Positions 46,601 to 56,761 of a stretch of 64,000 nt of DNA are shown here, in pieces. The notes beneath the pieces were generated by a model that was given only the letters and a program-made list of their open reading frames with translations, ran no database searches and was not told the origin of the DNA. Each line of letters opens with the position of its first letter. Position 1 is the first letter of the stretch. The position numbers and the translations under genes are program-made. The DNA comes from Saposhnikovia divaricata (lineage: Eukaryota > Streptophyta > Magnoliopsida > Apiales > Apiaceae): assembly GCA_036435485.1 (NCBI GenBank), contig CM071598.1:205695148-205759147 (forward strand), in the 5' to 3' direction.

Positions 46601-46996
46601 TTTCTTGGCAGAAGATTGGTGTCCTGGCAAAGTAAAAAACAACATACAGTATCTACTTCTACTGCTGAAGCTGAGTACATTGCTGCTGGAAGCTGTGTAG
46701 CTCAAATACTGTGGATGAGGAACCAATTGATGGATTATGGCATGGAGCACAAGAAAATTCCAATCATGTGTGACAACACAAGTGCCATTGCCATAACCAA
46801 CAATCCTGTAGATCACTCAAGAACCAAGCATATTGACATCAGGTATCATTTCATAAGAGAACATGTCGAGGAGGGGACTGTGGAGCTACATTTTGTGCCC
46901 ACAATGCAACAAATTGCAGATATATTCACCAAACCTCTTGATGAAGTAACATTCAATAGGTTGGTTGGTGAATTGGGAATGCTTAACACAAGTTAG
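43643..46996 (+). CDS. pol: pol polyprotein of element B, open (~1,110 residues)
   Basis: The frame lies one base back from the gag end and has no usable ATG, so it needs frameshifting, splicing or another route. The order is protease D-S-G-A (residue ~27), integrase zinc finger H-x3-S-H..C-x2-C (~155-190), integrase core D, D, E (H-M-D-L-F ~221, R-S-D-N-G ~283, V-V-E-R-K ~318), RT with Q-M-D-V-K-S-A-F and Y-V-D-D (~804), and RNase H with D-S-D-Y-A-G (~968), T-A-E-A-E-Y and C-D-N-T-S-A. It ends L-G-M-L-N-T-S and TAG. One oddity: the conserved RT segment usually read Y-G-L-K-Q-A-P appears as Y-G-L-R-Q-S-L, which may weaken the enzyme. The protein processes Gag-Pol, copies the RNA in cytoplasmic particles and integrates the DNA. 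Confidence 0.93.
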   Translation: MGSEECLTNLSLQGIKQNRNKVIWVLDSGASRHMTGNKSLLTELVMKVGPYVTFGDDSIGVTKGYGKLKTGNVIIEDISYVEGLKHNLLSISQLCDKGYEIVFNKKGVSITHIKEGSLALRGVRKADLFVADMDSANQDEVTCFYSKASDDESWLWHKKLSHLNFKTMNALARRELVRDLPQMEFAPKGLCEACEMGKSKRASHKSKEISSITEPLQLLHMDLFGPVNVLSLSRKRYALVIVDDFSKYTWVLFAMTKDEVPFLIIDHITQIENVSTLTVKTIRSDNGTEFKNAVLNDFYVSKGIRRQYSAPRTPQQNGVVERKNRTLVEAARTLLYDSKLPLYFWAEAVSTACYTQNRTLIIKDKEKTPCELMNNRRPTIKYFHVFGAKCYVLIDDENLGKFAAKAREGIFVGYSTDVVAAYRVFLVNDRKVTESYNVRFDDTKLSSISRDSSVPESLKFQNLDLEDLEDEPELVVPLNVPSVHEEPESSEQANSTRSGETSSVPTGNNSGGVNSSSRTTVQGSSRVDSSSVGAGTNSGGVSENNQSSQHPNSESQAESSRQFPGERVWNKDHPFELIIGDPDAGVTTRRTARADMANISLYSGFLSKLEPKEIEEALGDADWVIAMQEELNQFERQKVWKLVPRPKNKSVIGARWVFRNKLDENGLVTRNKARLVAKGYSQREGIDYDETYAPVARLEAVRMFLAFAAHKNFKVFQMDVKSAFLNGELEEEVYLEQPPGFVDPEHADFVYLLFKSVYGLRQSLRRWYETLSLLLIENGFVRGVIDKTLFYKVVRNDLILVQVYVDDIIFGSSNERLCEKFAKLMQEKYEMSMMGELSFFLGLQISQRKDGIFICQSKYVRDLLKKYNLEDASAAKTPMATATKLDEDKSGKSVDITSYRGMIGSLLYLTASRPDIMFATCLCARFQADPRESHLVAVKRIFRYLKGTPNLGIWYPRDTGFNLIGYSDSDYAGCRIDRKSTSGACQFLGRRLVSWQSKKQHTVSTSTAEAEYIAAGSCVAQILWMRNQLMDYGMEHKKIPIMCDNTSAIAITNNPVDHSRTKHIDIRYHFIREHVEEGTVELHFVPTMQQIADIFTKPLDEVTFNRLVGELGMLNTS

Positions 46997-48723
46997 TAAA
47001 ACCCTCTATCTGTAAAATCCATGTTTATGTTTGTATGTGCAAGCTACTCAATCATTATGTGCTTAGACTTTAAAATGCCTAGTTAATGATTGTTATAGTT
47101 TGCATATAGTGTTATTTTGCATGAATTCATTGTGTTTTAAGTGTCTTTTATAGCACAAATCTGTGAATTTATGCTTGTTAGATTGCATGATCATAGGGGG
47201 AGTTAAATTCATAATATTCTAAATATTGCATGATTTTTAGATGAATTTACCTATGATTTTCATGTAATTAGAGGCCTTAGAATTGAAAAACTTCAAAATT
47301 TCGAGTTAGGTTCTATCTCGAAACTCATCTAGAAATTCGACTTGAATTTCGACTTAAGCTGTCAGAGTGAAGTTTTTGAAAAATTCCAAGTCTGGGAAGA
47401 ATTTCGAGTTGGCTATCTCGAAATTCATCTCGAAATTCGACTTAGAGTTCGAATTCGAGTTACCAGTGTGCCTAGTTCTATCTTCAAAATATTCGAGATA
47501 AATTCTATCTCGAATCTTATCTCAAAGGTTGAGATGAGGTTTCCATTAAGGGAATATTTTGAAAAGAACTGAGAATTAACTTCGAGTTAGTCTATCTCGA
47601 ACTTTATCTCGAAGTTCGACTTGATGTTCGAGATAGAGTTCTTAGTCTATCTCGAAACTCAACTCGAATTTCGACTTGGTGTTCGAGATAGAGTTCTCAG
47701 TTAAGCTTAAGGGAATTTTTCGAGTTACACTCCTAACTCGAAACATATCTTGAATTACCCCGTTCTTTTTGCTTCAAGGGGGTATTTTGGAAAGAATTTG
47801 AGATTAACTTCGAGTTAGTCTATCTCGAAACTCAACTCGAATTTCGACTTGATGTTCGAGATAGAGCTCTTAGTCTATCTCGAAACTCAACTCGAATTTC
47901 GACTTGATGTTCGAGATAGACTTCTAACTCGAAAAGTATATTGAATTTCCTTTTTCCAAGTTTACTACAATTCAATAATGTTCAAGATAGGATTTCCCTA
48001 TAGTTTCTGCTGTAATATTGGTTAAAGTGCTTATTTGTGCATAATTGTTCGAGTTAACCTCTATCTCGAACTTTATCTCGAAGTTCGACTTGATGTTCGA
48101 GATAGAGATGTTCGAGATAGAAATGTTCGAGATAGAGTTCGACTTAGATGTCCCCTGTATGGACTTAGTACTTTTCACATTTTTTAACAGGGACATTTTT
48201 GTCATTTCACATTCATCTATATATACATCTCTAACTCGATGCCTAATTCACTTTACCTAATTCTAATTTTCACAGCAGCCGTTTCACAAGAACACTGCGA
48301 TTTCATAACTTCATACCTTTAATCTGTGTTTTGTGATTAAACTCGTACTAATCACGAATTACTGCCAAATTTTTGACTGAGATTCACTGTGTAATCATTA
48401 ACCTTTGTGTTGGTGTGTTTTGTAACCGCATATACACGCGCATATACATACACACAAACATCAAGTTTTGTGTATCTGTTCCAAAACGCGATTTCATATT
48501 CTCCACAAATACACACGATTTCACTGATAAACACACGAATATTCATCCTTGTTGAATATTCAGATCCAGTAATTGGCAACTGTTCATATTCCGTAGTTTA
48601 AATTTTCGGATTATCTTTTGATATTCTCGAAAAATTAAAAGGAATAAAACTGTTTAATTCGTAATTTATTTGTTTTTCTCAATTAAAATAAAAATTCACA
48701 TCTAAGAAAAACATTTAATTAAA
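46997..48723 (+). promoter_or_regulatory. pol-ORF3 spacer of element B with iterated words
   Basis: No coding frame is convincing. From about 47290 to 48150 the words TCTATCTCGAA, TTCGAGATAGA, ATTTCGACTTGATG and AACTCGAATTTCGACTT recur dozens of times. They form many potential hairpins. A TATA-like CTATATATAC is at 48217-48226, about 500 bases before the third ORF, followed by a CA-rich leader. Confidence 0.55.
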
Positions 48724-51700
48724 ATGACTCACCAATTTTCCCTTGCTAAAAACAATTTTTATAATATTTCTACGGAAATTGGTGATCAACTCCCGCGGTT
48801 TAAGTTTTGGATACGATTTCTCAATTTGTATTCCAAAGCTAGCCATGCTTTTACTGCTAAACCTACACTAGTACATGATGCTTTACAGCAATTATGGACT
48901 AGTGCGGTTACTTTTGGGAGTAAATCAACCCCCTACGGTTTCAGGTTTACCTTAGCGGGTCAGGAATATGAGGTGACCGAACAAATTGTCAACAGAGTTC
49001 TGGGATTCCCAATTAAAGATGCCTATGATCCAGAACCTACTGCTGCAGAACGCCTCAGATTCTTTGAAGAAATTGGATGTTATCCTCCAAAAGGCCCAAT
49101 CACAGGAAATATCCAAAAGCAATTCTTCCATGCGGAATGGAATTACTTTTTCGAGGCCATCACAAGATGTTTTCGGGCACGCGAAAAAGACTTTCATCAA
49201 ATTCCAATTCCAATGCAAACCTTTGCAGTTGCCCTAGCAAGAGAACTGGATATAAACTATGGACGCATAGTTCTCTCTGAGATAGTGGCCTCAATGGGAT
49301 CCCTTGCAAGCAGAGACCTCACTACAAATGATGTTGTCTGCTGGTTTCCTCGGTTTCTTCAAATGCTAATCAATGACTTAATACCGAAGGATGCTCTTGC
49401 TGTTAGACAGGGATTTGCCAGAAGCCCCACATCTGAATCACTAGGGATGGGCACTAAGTCACTTGCAACCATTGCTAATCAGGATAAACATCAAGGTAAA
49501 CCAATGTCTACTCCTGAAAATATTCAAATGTGGCTTAGATATGATGCAGGAGTTACCAATTTAGAGGCATCATCACAAGTTTCATCACATGCTCAAAATC
49601 CATCTGTTCATGCTGAGGCATTTGATGAGATCCCTGATGAGGAAAGCGATGATGCACAAGGTAATCAATCAGGTAATCTCTCCCTGCATACTACTCATTC
49701 CTCCTCCTATGTTTCTGATTCCGCGACCCAAGAGACTGCTAACCCGCAGGATCTATCCCTGGGTAAGAGCCATATTTCTGACTCTGAGTCTGATACACAT
49801 TCCTATTCTCTATCACCCCTGTTAACGGAAGTCAGAAAACCAGCACGTATATATATACAAGATGATGAGAAGAGTGAACCCGAAGAGCCGCAACTTATTC
49901 GCAAGAAAGCCAAACTTTTCCACGCTGCTACTTCACAACCACAGTCAAACCCTAGCGTGTCACACGCAACCACTCCACCTCACGCGAGTGGTTCACCCCT
50001 TGAACATTCTGCACATAGGGATTTTGATTTTGGTGAGGATGATGTGCCTCTTGAAGATACTGTTGCTTCAAGAGGACATGAAGTCTTAAGAACTTCAGCC
50101 GTACCTTCACTGGTACGTACTGATGCTGCAAAGAGGATCGGTTCTGATGTCGTACAAGGACACTTTGCAGCCTCTCAGCCTGAGATTCCAACTCAGGAAC
50201 AAACAGAATTTGATCCCATAACTGTCAACAACATTTCTTATCAATTTTCTGCAGGTACTGCTTCACTATTTGGATCAATTATTGAAGACATACACGAGCG
50301 TGAGACAGGGAGTGTGTGTGAGAGGTTAGGGAGAGAGGGACCTTCATTTTCAAGGCCCGAAACCGAGCGTCAAATACCAACAGAACGAGTATTAGAGCGA
50401 GGTCACCTAAACCAAACACCGTCCCTTAACACTGAAAATCTTGATACGCGTATGAATTCAATGGAAAATCAGATGAGGCAGTTCGGGCAGACGATGGGGC
50501 AGTTCGGGATCAATATTGGAAACAACCAAAGGGCTCTAGACGACTACGCAGCAAGAATGGCAAGTCAAGCTACAGCTTTTGATGATTTGACAAATAAGGT
50601 CAATGACTTGGGCCATGCTGGTGGTGTCTTGGGAAGCACTCTCAATGAGAGGATGGGGGCATTGGAGTCTACAATGCATACAATGACTGTGGAGATCAGT
50701 AGAATGATGTTCGCAGTCAGGAGTTTTGTGCCCCCGGAGTGCTTCGAGTCGCAACAACCTCCCCCCGATGCTGGTGCAGGTGGTGCAGGTGGTGCTAGTG
50801 GAGCGGGAGCCTCTGGTTCTGGTTTTGGAGGTTCCTATGCAGCTGGTGGATCTGAAGACCATGGTGGAGCTCAGGATAACTCACTTAAGGGGGAGAGTGG
50901 AAAGGAGACGAGACAGCAGGCAGTTCACATCGAAGAAATTGAAGAACCCGCTGATCTTGTCAAGGAACCAGAAGTTGAGCCGTCTGTTGATGAAGAGGCT
51001 CTGAGGATGAGAAAGGGTAAGGCAGTAATGGTTGATGAACCATTTGTTGATCTGAGTCATCAGGAAACAGTACAGGAGGTAATTGACTCAGATTCTGACA
51101 TGGAAGACGTACCGTTGGCACACGTTATAAAAAGATCTTTGAAGGAACAAGGTGGAGGTGCTGGGATGTCTTCCGGACTGCCTGAAGAATTTCCTGTTGA
51201 CGAGGAAACCCTTAAAGCTCAACAGTTAGCCTTGGAACAAGCTCAGTTCCATAAAATGAAGATGATGCAAGAACATGCTGCGTTCCTAGAACAGAAGGTG
51301 GAGCTACAAGGGAAGCAGTATGAGTATGAGCTTGCAAGGCTAGCTAATCCTCAAGTTGATCTGGACAAACGAAGGATAGGGCAGAAATGGGATGAAGCAA
51401 GGAAGATAATGATGGGACCCTGTGCAAAAGGAGTTCATAACAAGGATGCAGATGATCTGTTCTACAACTTGAATTTGCAGAATCCAATGACTGGGGACTA
51501 TATAAATGCTTTGAAGAGATTAATTTCTAAAGTCAGGGTTGGATACAATGCAAATCTTAAGGAGTGGCAGGTTATCTTGTCTTTGGTAGAAGGAGTCCCA
51601 ACATCTTTCCTATATGTGGATGACCAATTCATAATGAGAAGATCTGCGTCAGAGTTGTTCTTGCTAGCGACTAAAATTCAGTACTCTCAATCTGAGGAGC

Positions 51701-52746
51701 TAAGCATTCTGTACAGGGATCAGTTAATGCAGCTAGCAGAGGACAAGGGTCCAGAATTCTCAGCATATCCAAATTTTGTCCGGATGGTTGTTGACGGAAA
51801 GATGAAGAGGGTTAGCATGGAGGAAAATGATCTAATGGAGCTTTCAGTAGAATCTCTCAAAGCTGTCTGTAGACAAATGATGAGTAAGGGATTCGCTTCT
51901 GAGCTTAAAGATAAATCCGTGAAGATCATTGAAAGAGCTATATTCAAGAAGAGCAATGAGGTGTGGAAGTGTGATGTCATTGCTCCAAACCCTCTTGATG
52001 ACGTGAAGATTGAGCCGGAGCTGATAGAGAAGAAATGGAATATTCTTCAAGCCATGAAAAATGTAGATGAAGCTCTGACTCTTCCTTCTGGAGCACTAGA
52101 ACAAGGAGAAATAAGGGAGGCTATTGGTGTTCCAGGAAGTGAAAGTGTATACTGGATACATGCTTATGTTGAAGATACAGCCGATGCCTTAGTATTCATA
52201 GATGCAGACCAGAATCAAACAATCTTGCATATGAGTAGACAATGGCTGCTACGGACTCAAGATGCTGCATTTCTGGAGAGAGTATTATATGTATTCAAAT
52301 GGGGCGAAGTGGAAGATAAGTTTGTTGAAGAAAAGCAGAGACTCATGAGTTACCTGTCTGAAGTAGTAGTGGAAAAGAAGAGAATGGAGCGAGATGCGGC
52401 CAGTGTCCACAATACTGACCGTGTCAAGGGCTACCCCAAGATGATCTATTGTCAGTTCAAATCTGATAAATCTCACTGGAAACCTCAGCTCATCATGAAG
52501 AACTTCGAGGATATTCCAAAGATCAGAACTACTCAAGAGGTGGACAAACTCAGAAGGCTTTTCAAACATCCTTATCCAGAGCCCAAGAACCCTCTAAAAA
52601 TGGAAGCTGTGAGTCTGTTGAATGCTAGGTGGAAGCAGCTTAAAGATCCAGTATACAAGAAAGAAAAGCAGCAGAAGGAGAAGCTCAAAAGGCAGAAAGA
52701 AGAGAGAGACCAAGCTGCTGAAGCTAGAAAGAGGAAACGGAATTAG
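48724..52746 (+). CDS. Third ORF (env-position protein) of element B, 1,340 residues, intact
   Basis: The ATG at 48724 follows an A-rich context and the frame is open to TAG at 52744-52746. Residues 1-240 form the domain shared with A and C: L-W-T-S-A-V-T near 60, F-T-L-A-G-Q-E-Y-E-V, A-E-W-N-Y-F-F-E-A-I, W-F-P-R-F-L-Q-M-L. Residues about 260-570 are Ser/Pro/acidic and probably disordered. A heptad-like segment (M-N-S-M-E-N-Q-M-R-Q-F) lies near 580-660. A Gly/Ala/Ser-rich stretch (~680-710), acidic blocks and a second coiled coil (~830-880) follow. The last ~430 residues match the C-terminal part of ORF3 in A. The extreme C-terminus is strongly basic (K-K-E-K-Q-Q-K-E-K-L-K-R..R-K-R-K-R), like a nuclear signal. 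I see no signal peptide or membrane helix, so a classical envelope role is doubtful. The function is unknown. Confidence 0.85.
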   Translation: MTHQFSLAKNNFYNISTEIGDQLPRFKFWIRFLNLYSKASHAFTAKPTLVHDALQQLWTSAVTFGSKSTPYGFRFTLAGQEYEVTEQIVNRVLGFPIKDAYDPEPTAAERLRFFEEIGCYPPKGPITGNIQKQFFHAEWNYFFEAITRCFRAREKDFHQIPIPMQTFAVALARELDINYGRIVLSEIVASMGSLASRDLTTNDVVCWFPRFLQMLINDLIPKDALAVRQGFARSPTSESLGMGTKSLATIANQDKHQGKPMSTPENIQMWLRYDAGVTNLEASSQVSSHAQNPSVHAEAFDEIPDEESDDAQGNQSGNLSLHTTHSSSYVSDSATQETANPQDLSLGKSHISDSESDTHSYSLSPLLTEVRKPARIYIQDDEKSEPEEPQLIRKKAKLFHAATSQPQSNPSVSHATTPPHASGSPLEHSAHRDFDFGEDDVPLEDTVASRGHEVLRTSAVPSLVRTDAAKRIGSDVVQGHFAASQPEIPTQEQTEFDPITVNNISYQFSAGTASLFGSIIEDIHERETGSVCERLGREGPSFSRPETERQIPTERVLERGHLNQTPSLNTENLDTRMNSMENQMRQFGQTMGQFGINIGNNQRALDDYAARMASQATAFDDLTNKVNDLGHAGGVLGSTLNERMGALESTMHTMTVEISRMMFAVRSFVPPECFESQQPPPDAGAGGAGGASGAGASGSGFGGSYAAGGSEDHGGAQDNSLKGESGKETRQQAVHIEEIEEPADLVKEPEVEPSVDEEALRMRKGKAVMVDEPFVDLSHQETVQEVIDSDSDMEDVPLAHVIKRSLKEQGGGAGMSSGLPEEFPVDEETLKAQQLALEQAQFHKMKMMQEHAAFLEQKVELQGKQYEYELARLANPQVDLDKRRIGQKWDEARKIMMGPCAKGVHNKDADDLFYNLNLQNPMTGDYINALKRLISKVRVGYNANLKEWQVILSLVEGVPTSFLYVDDQFIMRRSASELFLLATKIQYSQSEELSILYRDQLMQLAEDKGPEFSAYPNFVRMVVDGKMKRVSMEENDLMELSVESLKAVCRQMMSKGFASELKDKSVKIIERAIFKKSNEVWKCDVIAPNPLDDVKIEPELIEKKWNILQAMKNVDEALTLPSGALEQGEIREAIGVPGSESVYWIHAYVEDTADALVFIDADQNQTILHMSRQWLLRTQDAAFLERVLYVFKWGEVEDKFVEEKQRLMSYLSEVVVEKKRMERDAASVHNTDRVKGYPKMIYCQFKSDKSHWKPQLIMKNFEDIPKIRTTQEVDKLRRLFKHPYPEPKNPLKMEAVSLLNARWKQLKDPVYKKEKQQKEKLKRQKEERDQAAEARKRKRN

Positions 52747-53090
52747 GGTTAAAGGTCAGAGTGGTGTGAACTTGAAGTTGGAAAAACTTCATGTCTTTCG
52801 GTTGCTTTAACTCACTTGAGGAAAATTCACCTTAGAGTGAATCCAATAAGGTGATACAAGTTTGACTAAAAGATATGAAATAATCCAGGTGATAGGAATC
52901 ACTCAAATGATCTTTAATTCGAAGTTCGAATTCTGTTTCTAGTTTAAGTTCTTTGTATTGTTTTCATGTAAATTTCAATTGTAAATTATTCAAGACTGTA
53001 ATGTTAATTATCTTTTCTCGTCTCATTGTTTAGTTGAGTTATCCTTCATTAATTTGAATGTCATTGTTAGACAATCAAATTGGGGGAGAT
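52747..53090 (+). other. 3' non-coding region and PPT of element B
   Basis: No gene is visible. The polypurine tract TTGGGGGAGAT (53080-53090) directly precedes the 3' LTR and primes plus-strand DNA. Confidence 0.85.
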
Positions 53091-54145
53091 TGAAAGGCAG
53101 AGTGTATAAACTTGTAACACTATAACTAATGTAACTCAATCTAAAGGAAAAGATACTTAACCAGAAGACAATCAAGAACAAGAAGTCACAAGAAATTAAC
53201 ACTAAATGAAGACAAGGTAATTGATACAATTCAACATGTTAACTATGATCAATCCAAGAAGAAATCATTGAGAGAAGTTCAAGTCAAAGTTGTTCATGCC
53301 TCAGTGATTTGGAAAGCCAAGAATCAAGATCATAACTATCAGTATCAATAAGACCAATTGATTTCAAGTGAACAAGAAGGAAAGCAAATATTGGAAAGCC
53401 ATATTTCTAATTGGATTTGGTAACTTATTCAAGAAGCAAAAACCCTATCAAGACTAGTCACTTATGAACCAGACCGTTGCATCAAGTGTCAGGACATTGA
53501 TAGCAAGTTTATGTCAGTAATAAAGATCCATATTCAAGAGCTTGGTGAAGAATAAAGAAGACATGAATATATCACAAGTTCGAGATGTGCATTGAAGTTT
53601 CAAGTTGAAGACCAGAATATTTTCTAAGTACTAAATATTCTAGATGGCCAAGTAGAAGTTTCTAAGTAGAAGTTCTACTTAGAACTTCGAGATGGCTAAG
53701 TAGAAATTCTCAAGTAGAAGTTCTACTTAGAGTGCAGCTTCAACATGACACACGGCATCTTCTGATTGGCAGATTTCCAAGCTTTCAAGATAAGGCAAGA
53801 TTTATGTGGACATCATTGGGCCACGTACATCTTAGTCTTTGAAGACTACAGGACATAGATTACATGTAGTATAAATAGAAGTACTTGTGTAATGTTTTAG
53901 CAAGTGAGCAATTCTAGAGAAAAACACAAGAGAAAAAGAGAGAGTGCATTCACAGAGCTTAGTATCATTCACTTCTCTCTCAACTTCTGTTATACTTTGT
54001 AATGAATGTTGTAGCAACCCTTTCAAGTTATATATAAGACATATATTCCTTGAATCTGTGTGTTCATTTATTGCATCGTATTTATTGCTTCTCATATTCG
54101 AAAAGTTGTATTCACCCCCCCTCTACAACACATTTGGACCTAACA
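53091..54145 (+). repeat. 3' LTR of element B (1,055 bp)
   Basis: It is near identical to 39467-40522. Differences seen include C/T changes near 53152 and 53193, GATTTGG for GATATTG near 53415, one A fewer near 53442, and a change near 53569. It ends CCTAACA, followed by the duplicated ACAAG. Confidence 0.95.
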
Positions 54146-56504
54146 ACAAGCTCCACAACCTGAAGCAGAACAAGTTCCAGAACCTCAACCTGATCCTGAA
54201 CCCTTAATTGCTCTTGAACATCAACTTCCAGTGGATCAACCCACTCAGAATGAAGATAATGTACATGTCAATGATCAGGTATTTGACTCAACTACTTTGC
54301 AATCTCAATATCTTTCTGATAGTCAAATAATTGTGAGAAGTGACTAAGGGATTGTAGAACCACAACCCTTATCCCAGGTCAATGCACCAAACACTGATCC
54401 TAAATTCTCCAAACACTATCGTAGAAAGAAATTGTCATTCAAAAGAGCTATCCCTAGTAGTGATATCTTGAGTGAAACAGATTTGCCATCACAAAAGAAA
54501 GGTAAAACCATGTCAAAGGCAATCATAAACCCATTCATTCCTTCAAGCTCACCCCTGTTACTCACAATGGGGGAAGATATTTTCTTACATGAAGCTGAAA
54601 ACATTGTTATGCAAGAGGAGCAAGTTACAGTGCCTGCCATTGTTACGGCAGAAGAACCCTCACAGGTTGATCGGGATTTGCGAACTCCCATTGCACCACC
54701 ACTGACCTTCCAAGAGGAGGCTAGGGTGATTTCTAGTGCAGGTACAATGGATGGAGCTCAGGATTATGAGAGGAGTGATGTGAGAATTACCTCAAATCTG
54801 AGTGAAACACTAGCACGTGAGGTGAGTGATACTCAGAGAGCGATTGAGGTGAGAGCACACAATGACACATACACTTTATCTCTCATAGCACAACTCGATC
54901 AAATGAAAGAAAGTCTTGCTCAAGCTGAAGAAGACAATAAAAACTTGAGGTTTGATATGGATAACATGAGAACTATCTTTAACAACAAAATCAATGCACT
55001 TAAACTCTCTCAACAACAAGCAATCGAAGACTCTGGAGATGTCACAGTGGCTCAAGATCTTATTATATCTTCTATGTCTAATCAGATTGAAGATCTTCAG
55101 AATAACATAAATGAGAATCAATTATCCACTGAACATCGTCTCAGTAAGATTGAAAGGCAAAATGATCATCAAGCAAAGGGGTTGAGACACTTATATAATA
55201 TCATTAGCAGAACTCACTCACTTACAACAGAAGAGAAGAAATTCTTTGGAAGTAGTGATGAAAGTGACCCTGGAGCTGGTACAAGCCACAAAGCTGTAGA
55301 GGATTCCTCAACTAAGGGGGAGAAATCTAGAGAGGGAGGAAGTGTGAGTAAAGAGAAAGATGAAGATAGGAGTGAAGGGAAGAAGAAGACAACTCATCAA
55401 GCAGCAGAACAGGAAGATGATGATGCTGTAGAAGGTTTTTACTATACAGGTGAACCTGATATTGATCTGTTTGCTGACTTACAGTTTCCTGATGTTGGTG
55501 AAGAATTCGATGAACCAGATCTCAGTTTTTGGGATGATGAAGAGCCGATAATTCCTGATTCTGTTGAAACACAAAGAATGAATTTTGAAGCAAATAAAGA
55601 ACTTGAACAGAATGAAGCTAATCTGTCTATGAGAGAAGAAAGACTCAAGAAGACACTCAAACAGTTAGCTCATAATGAAAGACTTCAAAAGGCTGAACAG
55701 GAAGCACTTCAAAAGCAACATGCTCAAAAGCTGGAAGCTAGGAAGATGTACATCAAGTATAAAAATGGTGATAAGTGGGAACGTGCTCAAAAGGTAATAG
55801 ACTCACCACAAACTTCTGACTATGATGATCGTCGGATGATTGCTATTTTTGAAAGCTTTAAAAAGAAGAACCCTGTACATGACATGTACTTGAAAGCTTT
55901 GAAGACAGAAATTGTGAGAATAACCACTGCATCTGATCCTAAGAATGGTGAGCTACTAATCTTTGTTGAATGTCATAAGCTCGGATCTCACAAAGTATCT
56001 CTTCAGTTCTTCTATGATAGATCTCTGTCAGAGCTTTGGGTGTTGAGACCAAAAGTAAGAACATCTTCTGAGCTAGGCATACTGCTTCATGAAAAATTTC
56101 AAGAGTTTGCTGAAAGAGCTGGTCCTGAAGTTATAGATAACCCTCCACAAGTTAAAATTCTTAAGGGAGAAGTTATTCACACTGTTAATCTTCAGACATA
56201 AGAATTATATACACATCTTGCCAGACATTTGGTATATGTTGAATATGCTCTTCGAAATCATGGTTTTGCATCACAAGAAAAAATTGAAGCTGCAGATCAT
56301 ATTCGATCCTATGCTCAGACCAACATGAAGAAGTACAAGCAGTATCAAGGTGAGTTAAGAAAGAAACTTGGAATACCACTGGTTTATCCTACAGATGTGT
56401 CATCCAGAAGGGAATTACTTGTTGACTCCGAATTGATCAAGAATCTACCTGATATGGATGAACCAGAAGAAGGAGAAATCAACGAAGAAGAAGGTGGTAA
56501 ATGA

Positions 56505-56761
56505 AGATTAGCTCTACAAGTTATATCATTAGAGCTTTGATAGAACAAGATAGGATAATTGTCTTATATGATCAGTCTAGAGGATCATCTATCTTGTATT
56601 TATCTTTTCTGTTTGAATCTGGATAATGTTAATATGAACCAGAACTTTTCCATTATTTACTTAGCATTTAAAGTGTTTTCTTTTACTTGTTTAATTGGGA
56701 TTAGTTGAAGAATCCTCTAGGTATTTGCTTGTTATTGTATAACAAACAAATAGGGGGAGAT
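56505..56761 (+). other. 3' non-coding region and PPT of element A
   Basis: There is no coding frame. AAATAGGGGGAGAT (56748-56761) is the polypurine tract next to the LTR. Confidence 0.85.

Larger units (their letters stand above)
39467..54145 (+). mobile_element. Sirevirus-like copia element B, complete (14.7 kb)
   Basis: Both LTRs, primer site, gag, pol, a long third ORF and polypurine tract are present. A perfect 5-bp duplication ACAAG flanks the element (39462-39466 and 54146-54150). It lies inside the third ORF of element A, so it is younger than A. The LTRs show only about seven differences over 1,055 bp by eye, and pol and the third ORF have no stop. The only break is an in-frame TAG in gag. 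Confidence 0.95.
38620..56504 (+). pseudogene. Third ORF (env-position protein) of element A, split by element B
   Basis: The ATG at 38620 opens 38620-39466, and the frame resumes at 54151 after element B and one TSD copy, running to TGA 56502-56504. The total is about 1,066 codons. In-frame stops lie at 54345-54347 and 56199-56201. The N-terminal ~290 residues match the third ORFs of B and C by eye (W-x-x-F-x-E-I-I-A-K-V-F, N-F-G-S-L-I-W, Y-P-R-F-L-T-L-I). An acidic, low-complexity middle follows, then a predicted coiled coil (L-A-Q-A-E-E-D-N-K-N-L-R..). The C-terminal domain matches the second half of ORF3 of B (K-W-E-R-A-Q-K-V, E-F-A-E-R-A-G-P-E). I see no signal peptide or membrane helix. 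Sireviruses often have an ORF here called env-like, but its function is not established. Confidence 0.8.

Noticed and set aside
48724..52746. Classical envelope glycoprotein for ORF3 of B
   Set aside because: I see no signal peptide, TM helix or fusion-peptide-like segment, so only the position matches env.
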